A DNA stretch of 64,000 bases. It comes from Comamonadaceae bacterium OS-1 (GTDB taxonomy: Bacteria > Pseudomonadota > Gammaproteobacteria > Burkholderiales > Burkholderiaceae_C). Under the pieces are notes generated by a model, which searched no databases, was not told where the DNA came from, and was given only the letters and a program-made list of their open reading frames with translations. Shown piece by piece: positions 53,631-62,734 of the stretch (position 1 is its first letter; each line of letters starts with the position of its first letter). Both the position numbers and the translations under genes were made by a program. Location: positions 3,720,001-3,784,000 of the forward strand of contig AP026969.1 of the NCBI GenBank assembly GCA_027923965.1, given 5' to 3'.

Positions 53631-55775
53631 CTATGAAGCCAGTTTGGACAGATCGGCCACGCGGTTCATGGCGTTGTGCAGGCTTTGCAGCAGGCCCAGG
53701 CGGTTCAGGCGCACGTCCAGGGCTTCGGCGTTGACCATCACGCCGTCAAAGAACGCATCCACCGGCGCGCGCAGGGCGGCCAGGGACTGCAGGCTGGCGG
53801 TGTAGTCGCCTGCTTCGAACTGGGCCTGGGCGAAGGGGGCGGCTTGCTGCATGGCGGCGTGCAAGGCGATTTCGGCGGGCTCCTGCAGCAGCACCGTGCT
53901 GACATGGGGGTCCACGGTATCGGCCTTCTTGAGGATGTTGCCGATGCGCTTGTTGGCGGCGGCCAGCGCGGCGGCTTCGGGCAGGGCAGCGAAGGCGCGC
54001 ACGGCGGCCAGGCGCTTGGGGACTTCAGCCAGGCGCTGGGGGCGCAGGGCGAGGACGGCATCCACCTCTTGGGCGCTGTAGCCTTCTTCGCGCAGGCTTC
54101 CGCCCAGGCGGTCGTACACAAAGGTCAGCAGGGCCTGCACCGAGGCTTCACGCGGGGCCGTGCACTTGGCACCCAGCACGTTGAAAGCGGCTTCCACCAG
54201 CGCGGTCAGGTCCAGCGGCAGGTTCTGCTCGGTCAGCATGCGAATCACGCCCAAGGCATGGCGGCGCAGCGCAAACGGGTCTTTGTCGCCGGTAGGCAGA
54301 TTGCCGATACCGAACATGCCGACCAGGGTTTCCAGCTTGTCAGCCAACGCCACGGCAATGCCCACGGGGTTGCGTGGCAGGGTGTCGCCTGCAAAACGGG
54401 GCTTGTAGTGGTCTTCGATGGCATCGGCCACCTCCACGCTCAGGCCGTCGTTGAGCGCGTAGTAGCGGCCCATGGTGCCTTGCAGCTCGGGGAATTCGCC
54501 GACCATGTCGGTGACCAGATCGGTCTTGGCCAGCAGCGCAGCCTGGTCGGCCTGCTGGGCCAGCGCTTCGCCGCCGAGTAGCAGCGCAATGGCTTTGGCA
54601 ATGGCGCGTACACGCACCACACGCTCACCTTGCGAGCCCAACTGGTTGTGGTAGACCACCTTGTCCAGCCCCGCCACGCGCGACTCCAGCGTTTTCTTGC
54701 GGTCCTGGTCGAAGAAGAACTTGGCATCGGCCAGGCGTGGGCGCACCACGCGCTCGTTGCCGCCGATGACCTGGCTGGGGTCTGCCGGGCTGATGTTGCT
54801 GACGATCAGGAACTGGTGGGTCAGCTTGCCTGCGGCGTCCAGCAGCGGAAAGTACTTCTGGTTGGCCTTCATGGTCAGGATCAGGCACTCTTGCGGCACG
54901 CCGAGGAATTCTTCTTCGAAGCTGCAGACCAGCACATTGGGGCGCTCGACCAGGGCGGTCACTTCGTCCAGCAATGCTTCATCTTCGATAGCACGCACGC
55001 CATTGCCAATCAGCGCAGCAGCTGTATCCAGCTGGCGCACGATGTCGGCGCGGCGGTCTGCGAAGCTGGCGATCACCGCGCCGTCGCGGGCCAGGGTTTC
55101 GGCGTAGCTGTCGGCATCTTTCAGCACCACGGGATCGACAGCGGCTTCAAAGCGGTGGCCGTGGGTGGTGTTGCCGGACTGCAGGCCCAGGGCTTCCACC
55201 GGCACGATGTCGCTGCCGTGCAGCGCCACCAGGCCATGCGCGGGGCGCACGAAGCTGACGCTGGTCCAGCCGGGTTGGGCGCAGCCGCGGCTCAGCTGAT
55301 AGGTCATGACCTTGGGAATCGGCAGCTTGGCAATCGCTTCCAGCAAGGCTTTTTGCAGGCCTTCCTGCAGGCGGGCACCGGCCACGGTGCGCTCGAAAAA
55401 CAGGGCTTCGGCTTTACCGTCCAGGGCGCGTTTCAACCCGGCCACGGCTTCTGGCCCGGCACCCAGGGCTTGCAGCTTTTTCAGCAGCGCAGGCGTGGGC
55501 TGGCCATCGGCGGTCAGGCCCACGGCCACGGGCATCAGCTTGGCAGACACGGCCTTGTCGGCGGCGAAGGGGGCCACGGCGGTGATGTGCGCGGCCAGGC
55601 GGCGGGGCGAGGCGTAGGCGGTCACGACGGACTCGGCGCTGGCCAGGCCCTGGGCCTTGAGCTGCTCCAGCAGCACGGTGGAAAACGCGTTGCCCAGTTT
55701 ATTCAGGGCCTTGGGTGGCAGCTCTTCAACGAACAGCTCCACCAGTAAATTCTTCACGCTCATGGGGACTGACAT
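53631..55775 (-). CDS. glyS: Glycine-tRNA ligase beta subunit
   Basis: GlyS is the large subunit of the bacterial alpha2-beta2 glycyl-tRNA synthetase and carries tRNA binding. The product is 714 residues. NLLVELFVEELPPKAL at the start is the family beginning; GSIV-like FLIVSNISPADPS, NERVVRPRLADAKFFFDQD and the C-terminal anticodon-binding half (DALR domain, VNAEALDVRLNRLGLL) follow. I keep ATG 55775, which follows the glyQ stop with no gap; ATG 55763 would remove four residues and match the E. coli start better. Confidence 0.97.
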   Translation of the reverse strand: MSVPMSVKNLLVELFVEELPPKALNKLGNAFSTVLLEQLKAQGLASAESVVTAYASPRRLAAHITAVAPFAADKAVSAKLMPVAVGLTADGQPTPALLKKLQALGAGPEAVAGLKRALDGKAEALFFERTVAGARLQEGLQKALLEAIAKLPIPKVMTYQLSRGCAQPGWTSVSFVRPAHGLVALHGSDIVPVEALGLQSGNTTHGHRFEAAVDPVVLKDADSYAETLARDGAVIASFADRRADIVRQLDTAAALIGNGVRAIEDEALLDEVTALVERPNVLVCSFEEEFLGVPQECLILTMKANQKYFPLLDAAGKLTHQFLIVSNISPADPSQVIGGNERVVRPRLADAKFFFDQDRKKTLESRVAGLDKVVYHNQLGSQGERVVRVRAIAKAIALLLGGEALAQQADQAALLAKTDLVTDMVGEFPELQGTMGRYYALNDGLSVEVADAIEDHYKPRFAGDTLPRNPVGIAVALADKLETLVGMFGIGNLPTGDKDPFALRRHALGVIRMLTEQNLPLDLTALVEAAFNVLGAKCTAPREASVQALLTFVYDRLGGSLREEGYSAQEVDAVLALRPQRLAEVPKRLAAVRAFAALPEAAALAAANKRIGNILKKADTVDPHVSTVLLQEPAEIALHAAMQQAAPFAQAQFEAGDYTASLQSLAALRAPVDAFFDGVMVNAEALDVRLNRLGLLQSLHNAMNRVADLSKLAS

Positions 55776-56693
55776 TTAGGCGGCTTTCTTTTCAATCTGG
55801 GCCAGAACTTCGGTGGCCCAGTCTTTGGGTGCCATCGGAAAGCCCAGGCGGGCGCGGCTGTCCAGGTAGCTTTGTGCCACGCTGCGGGCCAGGTTGCGGA
55901 TGCGGCCCATGTAGGCGGCGCGCTCGGTCACGCTGATGGCACCACGCGCGTCCAGCAGGTTGAAGCTGTGCGCGGCTTTGAGCACCTGCTCGTAGGCGGG
56001 CAGCGCCAGGCTCTCGGCCACCAGGTGCTTGGCCTGCTTTTCGTGGGCCGTGAAGGCGGTGAACAGGAAGTCGGTGTCGCTGTGCTCGAAGTTGTAGGTG
56101 GATTGCTCAACCTCGTTCTGCTTGTACACGTCGCCGTAGCTCAGGCCATCGGTCCAGACCAGGTTGTAGACGTTGTCCACGCCCTGCAGGTACATGGCCA
56201 GGCGCTCCAGGCCATAGGTGATTTCGCCGGTGGCGGGCTTGCAGTCTATGCCGCCGACCTGCTGGAAGTAGGTGAACTGGGTGACTTCCATGCCGTTGAG
56301 CCACACCTCCCAGCCCAGCCCCCAGGCACCCAGGGTGGGGTTTTCCCAATCGTCTTCGACGAAGCGGATGTCGTTCTTCTTGAGGTCAAAGCCCAGGGCT
56401 TCCAGCGAACCCAGGTACAGCTCCAGGATGTTGGCCGGGGCGGGCTTCAAAACCACCTGGTACTGGTAGTAGTGCTGCAGGCGGTTGGGGTTCTCGCCGT
56501 AGCGGCCATCCTTTGGGCGGCGGCTGGGCTGCACATAGGCGGCCTTCCAGGGCTCGGGGCCGATTGCTCTCAAAAAAGTAGCGGTATGCGAGGTACCCGC
56601 GCCCACTTCCATGTCATAGGGCTGCAAAAGCGCACAGCCTTGCTCAGCCCAGTAGGACTGCAGGGTCAAAATAATTTGCTGGAATGTCTTCAT
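55776..56693 (-). CDS. glyQ: Glycine-tRNA ligase alpha subunit
   Basis: GlyQ holds the catalytic site of the tetrameric glycyl-tRNA synthetase. It has 305 residues from ATG 56693; a TTG at 56705 is the longer alternative. The characteristic [65 protein letters not shown] and [12 protein letters not shown] motif 2, and [14 protein letters not shown] are all present, the last being the motif 3 ATP site. It sits directly in front of glyS with a TAA-ATG junction, starting the glyQ-glyS-gmhB-plsC group. Confidence 0.97.
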   Translation of the reverse strand: MKTFQQIILTLQSYWAEQGCALLQPYDMEVGAGTSHTATFLRAIGPEPWKAAYVQPSRRPKDGRYGENPNRLQHYYQYQVVLKPAPANILELYLGSLEALGFDLKKNDIRFVEDDWENPTLGAWGLGWEVWLNGMEVTQFTYFQQVGGIDCKPATGEITYGLERLAMYLQGVDNVYNLVWTDGLSYGDVYKQNEVEQSTYNFEHSDTDFLFTAFTAHEKQAKHLVAESLALPAYEQVLKAAHSFNLLDARGAISVTERAAYMGRIRNLARSVAQSYLDSRARLGFPMAPKDWATEVLAQIEKKAA

Positions 56694-56847
56694 GGAGGTC
56701 TGCAAAGGGGGGTCGCCGGGGACGGCAATTTAACCTTTGATTTTACGGGGCTGTGGAATATGTCACGTAATGCATCTAGGCACGCTCTGGCGGCTATTTC
56801 ACATTCGTTACATTTATGCACATTAGGCACAGGAAAAAGGGGCTCAC

Positions 56848-57072
56848 ATGGAAGAAGCAGGCAGCAACTTCAGCTGGTTCATGACGTACCTGATCGCCAG
56901 CATTCTGCTGATTGCGGGCGCAGCGGCGGCGATCATGGTGTGGCAATACCGCAAACACAAGCGCGAGCGGCGCACGTCAGCGCGCGAGGCACGGGACCGC
57001 GTGCGGGCCTGGCGCGATGGCAAGCCCACGCCATCGCAACAGGCCGAACTTGCACATAAAAAAGGCCACTAG
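56848..57072 (+). CDS. Hypothetical small membrane protein
   Basis: This is a 74-residue protein. ATG 56848 has AGGAAAAAGG upstream. A short acidic start (EEAGSN) is followed by one membrane helix (FMTYLIASILLIAGAAAAIM, residues 11-30), then a strongly basic tail with RKHKRERR and a coiled-coil-like REARDRVRAW. I do not recognise the family. It is divergent from glyQ. Good ribosome site and codon use make it likely real. Confidence 0.75.
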   Translation: MEEAGSNFSWFMTYLIASILLIAGAAAAIMVWQYRKHKRERRTSAREARDRVRAWRDGKPTPSQQAELAHKKGH

Positions 57073-57116
57073 CGCTTATCTAGCCAACACAGTCAGCTCT
57101 TAATTCAATAGCAAAC
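57063..57116. repeat. Dispersed hairpin repeat copy
   Basis: AGCGCTTATCTAGCCAACAC, AGTCAGCTCTTAATTCAATA and GCAAA: a degenerate copy spanning the end of the small membrane gene and the gap before the ferredoxin stop. Confidence 0.55.
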
Positions 57117-57119
57117 AGC

Positions 57120-57356
57120 TTAAAAATCAACGCCCCCAGCAGCGGGCCTGGGGCGCGGCACCCCGGCCCCCTCCACACGCAACGCTCCTTCGGGGCAGGC
57201 CCGCACAGCGCGCTGGGCCAGGGCCTCCTGGCCGGGGGACACTTCAAAGGTGGTGGTGGCGATGTAGCCGTTGTCGTTCAGGGTGAACAGCTCAGGCGCA
57301 ACGTGCTGGCAACGGGCATGGCCCACGCAGGCGCTGGTATTGACGACGACTTTCAT
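57120..57356 (-). CDS. 3Fe-4S ferredoxin for cytochrome P450
   Basis: This is a 78-residue ferredoxin of the P450-redox type. The cluster motif reads CVGHARC ... RACPEG, i.e. CxxHxxC-(n)-CP, with His where 4Fe-4S proteins have Cys, so it binds a 3Fe-4S cluster. ATG 57356 overlaps the P450 stop by four bases (ATGA), showing it is the P450's electron donor. It passes electrons from a ferredoxin reductase to the heme enzyme; no reductase gene is in this window. Confidence 0.93.
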   Translation of the reverse strand: MKVVVNTSACVGHARCQHVAPELFTLNDNGYIATTTFEVSPGQEALAQRAVRACPEGALRVEGAGVPRPRPAAGGVDF

Positions 57357-58588
57357 GCACCGCCCCACGCCAGGTGCAGATCGTCCACCCCAAACACGCC
57401 CGCGGCCCGTACGCGCACCGGTTTATCGGCCACCCGATGGAACGGCGGCAGGCTGGTGAGCCACAGCTCGATAGCGATGCGCAGCTCGCGCCGCGCCAGG
57501 TGTGAACCCAGGCAGCGGTGCACGCCGTAGGCAAACGCCATATGGGGCACGTGGGCATCGGGGCGGTTGAAATCGACTTTCTCGGGATTCACGTACTTCT
57601 CGGGGTCCAGGTTGCCCAACTCGGTGCTGATCAGCACGTAGTCGCCACGGCGCATAGTGGCTTCGCCGATGGTCACGTCTTGGGTCACGGTGCGGCGCAT
57701 GTTGACGATGGAATAGGCACGCAGCATTTCTTCCACCGCCTGTGGGATGCGGTCGGGGTTCTCGCGCAGCTCGGTCTGCTGTTCCGGGTGCCGCGCCAGG
57801 TGTAAAAACATGAAACCCAGGCTGGAGGTCACAGTGTCCAGCCCGGCCAGAAACACCAGAAAGCAGATGCCAAACACCTCGTCATCGGTCAGCGGTTTAC
57901 CGTCGATCTGGCTGGCGATCAGCGAGCTGGTGAAGTCGTCGGTGGGCTGGGCACGCCGCTCGGAAATGCGCTCGCGCAGGTAGTCGCGGATTTGCACCAC
58001 CGCACCCATCACCACCTGCATGTCCTGGCTCTTTACCAGGGCCTGGGTCCAGGCGACAAAGCGCCCTACTTCACGCGTGTCCCAGCCCATCACGCGCAGA
58101 AAGATCAGCGTGGGGAATTGCTCGGCAAACTCGGTGTTGAAGTCACAACGGCCGCGCGCGGCAAAGTTTGCCATCAGCGCGCTGGCCTGGGCGCGGATGT
58201 CGTGCTCCAGCGCATCGACGCGCTTGGGCGCAAACAGCGGGTTCAGCAGCATGCGGTATTTGGCGTGGGTCGGCGGGTCGATTTCCAGCGGAATCAGGCT
58301 CCAGGTTTCGCCCAGCATCTGGGGGAACGGCGTGGCGGCGGTGCTGGTGAAGGTGTCGGTGTCTTGCAAAATTTGTCGCAAGTCGTCCGAGCGGCGCGGC
58401 ACCCAGCAGCCGGGCAGGTAGCCCAACCGGGGCACGTAGAAGATCGGCGGTGTGCTGAAGTGCAGGCTGGCGGCATGCGCGTGGGCATCCTGGCCCTGGG
58501 CGGAAATTTCCTCCCATAGATCCCAGTCGCGCACCAAGTGAGGAGGTACGTGGGATGGAATGGACGTGGGTGAGGATGCAATGGTCAT
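57353..58588 (-). CDS. Cytochrome P450, CYP101-like class I
   Basis: This is a 411-residue soluble P450 that hydroxylates an unactivated carbon with O2 and two electrons. The heme Cys359 is in FAYGVHRCLGSHLARRE. The I-helix acid-alcohol pair is Asp251-Thr252 in AGLDTVTSS, and Glu287-Arg290 the ExxR. The beginning SHVPPHLVRDWDLW and the middle IFLRVMGW resemble CYP101 (camphor 5-hydroxylase) enzymes. Unlike CYP101A1 it pairs with a 3Fe-4S rather than 2Fe-2S ferredoxin. A terpenoid or alicyclic substrate is a reasonable guess; sequence does not tell. Confidence 0.94.
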   Translation of the reverse strand: MTIASSPTSIPSHVPPHLVRDWDLWEEISAQGQDAHAHAASLHFSTPPIFYVPRLGYLPGCWVPRRSDDLRQILQDTDTFTSTAATPFPQMLGETWSLIPLEIDPPTHAKYRMLLNPLFAPKRVDALEHDIRAQASALMANFAARGRCDFNTEFAEQFPTLIFLRVMGWDTREVGRFVAWTQALVKSQDMQVVMGAVVQIRDYLRERISERRAQPTDDFTSSLIASQIDGKPLTDDEVFGICFLVFLAGLDTVTSSLGFMFLHLARHPEQQTELRENPDRIPQAVEEMLRAYSIVNMRRTVTQDVTIGEATMRRGDYVLISTELGNLDPEKYVNPEKVDFNRPDAHVPHMAFAYGVHRCLGSHLARRELRIAIELWLTSLPPFHRVADKPVRVRAAGVFGVDDLHLAWGGA

Positions 58589-58648
58589 TTTTGTCTCTCG
58601 TGGTTGGTTGTGTGTAGCGGAAATAGACCGCCGGCACGGTGTGCCGAC

Positions 58649-59599
58649 TCAGCGGCGGTCCACCATGCGCCAGGCGGCTTGCAGGATGCGGTCGTCCAGC
58701 ACGGTGGCGCCCAGAAAGCGCGGGAAACGGTAGTCCGGCTGCGCCACGGTGTGGCCTGCGCCGTGCAGCGTGACCAGGCGTACGCGGGGTGGCGTGCCCC
58801 AGTCCTGCTGCTGCACGTCCAGCCCGGCCAGGGACTGTGTGGTATCGGCCACCGGCTCTGCGGCCAGACCGGCGCGCCGTGCAAACCAGCGGGCGCTGTC
58901 GGGGGCTGACAGCACCGTGCCCCGGTCGCCAAAACCAAAGATGGTGACGCGGCCACCGGCGTAGGGGTTGATCGGGTCTTTAGTACCTTCGATCAGCACC
59001 ACCGGCGGCACGGTGCCGCCCTCGGCCAGCTTCCAGCCCATGTTGTCCGGCGTGGGCACGTTGGCGTTGGCCACCAGAATGCCCGCCACCAGGTCTGGCG
59101 CTTCGGTGGCCAGGCGCATCGCCATGTGGCCGCCGTTCGAGTAGCCAAAAGCATAGACCCGCTGGCGGTCAATCTGCAGCTCGGCGGCCAGCGTGGCGAC
59201 GATGGCGCGGACAAAGCCCAGGTCGTCAATATCCAGCGTGCGGGCGCTGTACGAGGCCGTCAACCGGCCATCGTTGAAGTGCCCTTCGACCCCCGTGGGG
59301 TACACCACCACCGCGCCCTGCGCCCGCGCCAGCCGCTCAAAGCCCGGGCCCAGCATGCTGCGCATTTGCGGGCCGTTCATCAGCGAGCCATGCAGCACGA
59401 CCAGCACCGGCGCGTTCGGTTGCAAGCCCGGTGGCCGCACCAACGCGAAACTGCGCACCCGGCCACCCAGCGTGAGGCTCCGGTTGTCGGCAGGCTCGGC
59501 AGCCGCAGGCGGCATGGGTGCGTAGAAAAACCACACGCCTACCGCCACCAGCATCAGGCAGACCGCGATGGCGATAGCGATGAACCGAAGGCTTGGCAC
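58649..59599 (-). CDS. Exported alpha/beta hydrolase, LpqC/PHB-depolymerase-like esterase
   Basis: This is a 316-residue serine esterase with an N-terminal signal anchor (residues 1-32, FIAIAIAVCLMLVAVGVWFF). Start is GTG 59599. The catalytic set is the LVVLHGSLMNG oxyanion loop, Ser in FGYSNGGHMA, Asp in EGTKDPINPY and His in LHGAGHT. It belongs with polyhydroxybutyrate depolymerase/LpqC esterases. In this cluster it may free an alcohol from an ester before P450 or GMC oxidation, or act on its own. Confidence 0.88.
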   Translation of the reverse strand: MPSLRFIAIAIAVCLMLVAVGVWFFYAPMPPAAAEPADNRSLTLGGRVRSFALVRPPGLQPNAPVLVVLHGSLMNGPQMRSMLGPGFERLARAQGAVVVYPTGVEGHFNDGRLTASYSARTLDIDDLGFVRAIVATLAAELQIDRQRVYAFGYSNGGHMAMRLATEAPDLVAGILVANANVPTPDNMGWKLAEGGTVPPVVLIEGTKDPINPYAGGRVTIFGFGDRGTVLSAPDSARWFARRAGLAAEPVADTTQSLAGLDVQQQDWGTPPRVRLVTLHGAGHTVAQPDYRFPRFLGATVLDDRILQAAWRMVDRR

Positions 59600-59616
59600 G
59601 GTGGGCGCGGCTCAGT

Positions 59617-61110
59617 TCACAGGCCGATGGGGAAGATGATGGACTTCTCGTGCGTGTACTCGTGCTGCCAGCCCGCGCCGTATTCACGGCCCAGGCCCGA
59701 GCGCTTGTAGCCGCCAAAGGGCGCGTCATTCTGGCGGTACAGGCCGCCGTTGAGGACCACGCCGCCGGTGCGCAGTTGCAAAGCCATCTCGTAGGCCTTG
59801 GCCGGGTCGCGCGAGTGGATGCCGCCGTACAAGCCGTAGCGGCTGTCGTTGGCGATCTGCACGGCCTCTTCGTCGGTGTCGAAACCAATCACGCTGGCCA
59901 CCGGACCAAACACCTCGTCCTGGGCGATGCGCATGCTGTTGTGCACGTCGTCGAATACGGTGACGTTATAGAAGAAGCCCTTGCCGAGGTGGGCGGGTTT
60001 GGAGCCGCCCAGCACCAGCTTGGCACCTTCGTCGCGGCCCATCTGCACCATGCGCTCCACCCGATCGCGGGCGGCGCCCCGGATCAGCGGGCCCAGCTGG
60101 GTGGCGGGGTCGGCCGGGTCACCGACCACGATGTGCCCGGCAATGGCTTTCATCATCTCCACATAGGCGGGGCGGATGCTGTTGTGCACCAGGTGCCGGG
60201 TGGCCAGCGCGCAGCCCTGGCCGCAGTGGGTAGCGACCTGGAACACGCCTTCCATGGCGGCTTTTTGCACATCGGCATCGGCGCGCACGATCAGGGCCGA
60301 CTTGCCGCCCAGCTCCAGCAGCACCTTCTTGATGGTGGGTGCGGCCTGGCCCAGAATCGCGACGCCCACGGCTTCGGAGCCGGTGAAGGTGACCATGTCC
60401 ACGCGCGTATCGCTGGTCAGCGCCTGGGCCACTTCGGGGCCGCCGGTCACGATGTTCAGCACGCCGGGCGGCAGGCCGATCTCGCTGGCGATTTCGCCAA
60501 ACAGCAGAGCCGAAAACGGGGTGTATGGCGAGGGCTTCAACACCATGGTGTTGCCCGCCAGCAGCGCTGGCACGATCTTCGACAGGTTGATCAAGAACGG
60601 TGCGTTGTAGGCGGTGATGGCCGTGACCACGCCCACCGGCTCACGCACCACCACGCCAGAGCCTATCAACGCCGGACCTGCCGGGTTGAACGGGTTCATG
60701 GCCGTACCCACCGGCAGGGTTTGCGTAGACGGCAACAGCGAGCGCTCCAGCGCCAGCGCAAACAGCTCCATGGGCCGGGCGTAGTTCATCATATGGGCCA
60801 AGGCCAGCGTGAAGCCGCCTTCGGCCACCATCAGGCTCTTCATGCGGTCGGCACGCTCCACCAGGGCGCTGTGCATGCGGCGCATGAAGGCCGTGCGCTC
60901 GGCCTGCGGCAGGCGCGGCCAGGGGCCGCTGTCAAAGGCCTGGCGGGCGGCGGCCATGGCGGCATCGGCCTCGGCCACCGCGCCCACCGGGGCCAGCCCG
61001 ATGACCGCCTCGGTGGCGGGGTTGATCACTTCTTCTTGCGCACCGCTGGCAGGCGGTACCCACTGGCCGTCGATGTACAGGCCGTTGAAACGGGTGAATG
61101 GAATCGTCAT
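59617..61110 (-). CDS. Aldehyde dehydrogenase family protein
   Basis: This is a 497-residue NAD(P)-dependent aldehyde dehydrogenase. Active residues: Asn169 in TAYNAPF, Glu266 in LLELGGKSA and Cys300 in CGQGCALATR; the cofactor loop FTGSEAVG is normal. ATG 61110 begins MTIPFTRFNG. The frame is open upstream to 61974 but that overlaps the GMC gene. It lies between the GMC oxidoreductase and the hydrolase in one leftward operon, so it probably oxidises the aldehyde made by the GMC enzyme to the acid. Confidence 0.94.
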   Translation of the reverse strand: MTIPFTRFNGLYIDGQWVPPASGAQEEVINPATEAVIGLAPVGAVAEADAAMAAARQAFDSGPWPRLPQAERTAFMRRMHSALVERADRMKSLMVAEGGFTLALAHMMNYARPMELFALALERSLLPSTQTLPVGTAMNPFNPAGPALIGSGVVVREPVGVVTAITAYNAPFLINLSKIVPALLAGNTMVLKPSPYTPFSALLFGEIASEIGLPPGVLNIVTGGPEVAQALTSDTRVDMVTFTGSEAVGVAILGQAAPTIKKVLLELGGKSALIVRADADVQKAAMEGVFQVATHCGQGCALATRHLVHNSIRPAYVEMMKAIAGHIVVGDPADPATQLGPLIRGAARDRVERMVQMGRDEGAKLVLGGSKPAHLGKGFFYNVTVFDDVHNSMRIAQDEVFGPVASVIGFDTDEEAVQIANDSRYGLYGGIHSRDPAKAYEMALQLRTGGVVLNGGLYRQNDAPFGGYKRSGLGREYGAGWQHEYTHEKSIIFPIGL

Positions 61111-61121
61111 AAGAATATCTT

Positions 61122-62720
61122 TCAAGCGGAAGTCTGGGGGCCGCGGATGAGTTCTGCCGCGCGCATGGCCATGGCCATGGCGGGGCCGTTGGTGTTGCCG
61201 GAAATCAGCGTGGGCATGACCGAGGTGTCGATGACCCGCAGGCCCTGCACGCCGCGCACGCGCAGCTGCGGATCGACCACCGAGGCCGCGTCGCTGCCCA
61301 TGCGGCAGGTGCCCGCCACGTGGTAGGCGGTGTTGCCAAACTTCAGGTAGGCCTCGACCAGTTCGGCATCGCTCTGGTAGGCCGGGCCAGGGGCTACCTC
61401 TTCCACCACATAGGGTTTCAGGGCGGGCTGCGACAGCATGCGGCGCATGGTGCGGATCAGATCGGCTGCGTGGCGCTGGTCGTGCGCGGTGTGCAGGTAG
61501 TTCACGTCGATGTCCAGCGCCGCCTGCGGGTCGCGCGAGGTAATCTGCACCGAGCCCTCGCTGTCGGGTTGGGTGACGTAGCCCACCCAGGTCATGCCGG
61601 GGGCGGAGTCGATTACCACCTTGTCGTTCTTCACTGCCACCGAGTACAAGCCGATACCTAGCTCGGCATCCGGGCGGGCCAGCTCGGGCCGGGTCTTGAC
61701 CAGACCGCAGAGCTCGTGCGCGGCAAAGGTCATGGGGCCGGAATGCGCACCAAAATACCGCAACAGATTCTTGGCCAAGCGCCAGCCCTGGTACTCCTGG
61801 TTCATGCTGCCTTCGCGGATGCGCACATGCATCAGGATGCAGCGGTGCTCCAGCAGATGCTGGCCCACACCAGCCGAGTCGGCCACCAACGGAATGCCCA
61901 GACGATGCAGCAGGGCCGCCGGGCCTACGCCCGACAGTTGCAAGAGCTTCGGCGTATGCAGCGCCCCGGCGCACAAGACCACCTCGCGGCGGGCTTGGAC
62001 CACCGAGCGCACGCCGCCTTGCAGTACCTCTACGCCCACTGCCCGCGTGCCTTCAAACACCACGCGCTGCGCATCCACACCGGTGCGCACCTCCAGGTTG
62101 GGGCGGGCCCGTGCCGGGGTCAGGAAGGCCTTGGCAGCGCTCCAGCGCCGTCCTTCAAAAATGGTGCGCGGCTGGTAGCCCATGCCGCCCTGGGGGGATG
62201 CGTTGACATCTTCGACACGCGGCACACCGGCCTGTTCACCGGCGGTCAGAATCGCCTCGTACAACGGGTTATCGCGCGGGTGCATGGAAATTTTGAGCGG
62301 CCCGCCGGTACCGCGCCATTCGGCCTCGCCCAGTTCGTGGTCTTCCATGGCCTTGTAGCAGCGGCCAATATCCGACCAGCCCCAGCCAGTGCAGCCTGCG
62401 GCCGCCCAGTCGTCGTACTCAGATGGCAGGCCGCGCATGTAGACCATGCCGTTGACCGAACTGGAGCCGCCGAGTGCGCGGCCCTTGAGCCATTCTTCCT
62501 GGCCGCGCCCCGGCCCCATCGAGGCCTTGTAGCTCCAGACATGGGGGTTGGCCGGGTCCAGCAGCTTGCCAATGCCGCGCGGCATGTGGACCATGGGGCT
62601 GGTGTCAGGCGGGCCGCTTTCCAGCAGCAGCACCCGGCAGGCGGGGTCGCGTGACAGCTCGCTGGCCAGCACGCAGCCGGACGAACCGGCCCCCACGATC
62701 ACATAGTCAAACTCGTTCAT
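61122..62720 (-). CDS. GMC-family FAD alcohol dehydrogenase
   Basis: This is a 532-residue GMC oxidoreductase (choline dehydrogenase/AlkJ type). FAD-binding DYVIVGAGSSGCVLASEL at the start, the LGGSSSVNGMVYMRG GMC signature 1 near residue 82, GALHTPKLLQLSGVG signature 2 near 260, and the active His in AYHVAGTCRMG near 460 are all present. It likely oxidises a primary alcohol and passes electrons to the quinone pool. The aldehyde dehydrogenase follows by 12 bases. AlkJ-like use after a P450 hydroxylation is inferred from the cluster. Confidence 0.94.
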   Translation of the reverse strand: MNEFDYVIVGAGSSGCVLASELSRDPACRVLLLESGPPDTSPMVHMPRGIGKLLDPANPHVWSYKASMGPGRGQEEWLKGRALGGSSSVNGMVYMRGLPSEYDDWAAAGCTGWGWSDIGRCYKAMEDHELGEAEWRGTGGPLKISMHPRDNPLYEAILTAGEQAGVPRVEDVNASPQGGMGYQPRTIFEGRRWSAAKAFLTPARARPNLEVRTGVDAQRVVFEGTRAVGVEVLQGGVRSVVQARREVVLCAGALHTPKLLQLSGVGPAALLHRLGIPLVADSAGVGQHLLEHRCILMHVRIREGSMNQEYQGWRLAKNLLRYFGAHSGPMTFAAHELCGLVKTRPELARPDAELGIGLYSVAVKNDKVVIDSAPGMTWVGYVTQPDSEGSVQITSRDPQAALDIDVNYLHTAHDQRHAADLIRTMRRMLSQPALKPYVVEEVAPGPAYQSDAELVEAYLKFGNTAYHVAGTCRMGSDAASVVDPQLRVRGVQGLRVIDTSVMPTLISGNTNGPAMAMAMRAAELIRGPQTSA

Positions 62721-62734
62721 GGTGGGCGGTCCGG

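Noticed and set aside
59617..61974. 785-codon minus-strand frame
   Set aside because: The upstream 290 codons are out of frame with the GMC gene they overlap; the aldehyde dehydrogenase begins at 61110.
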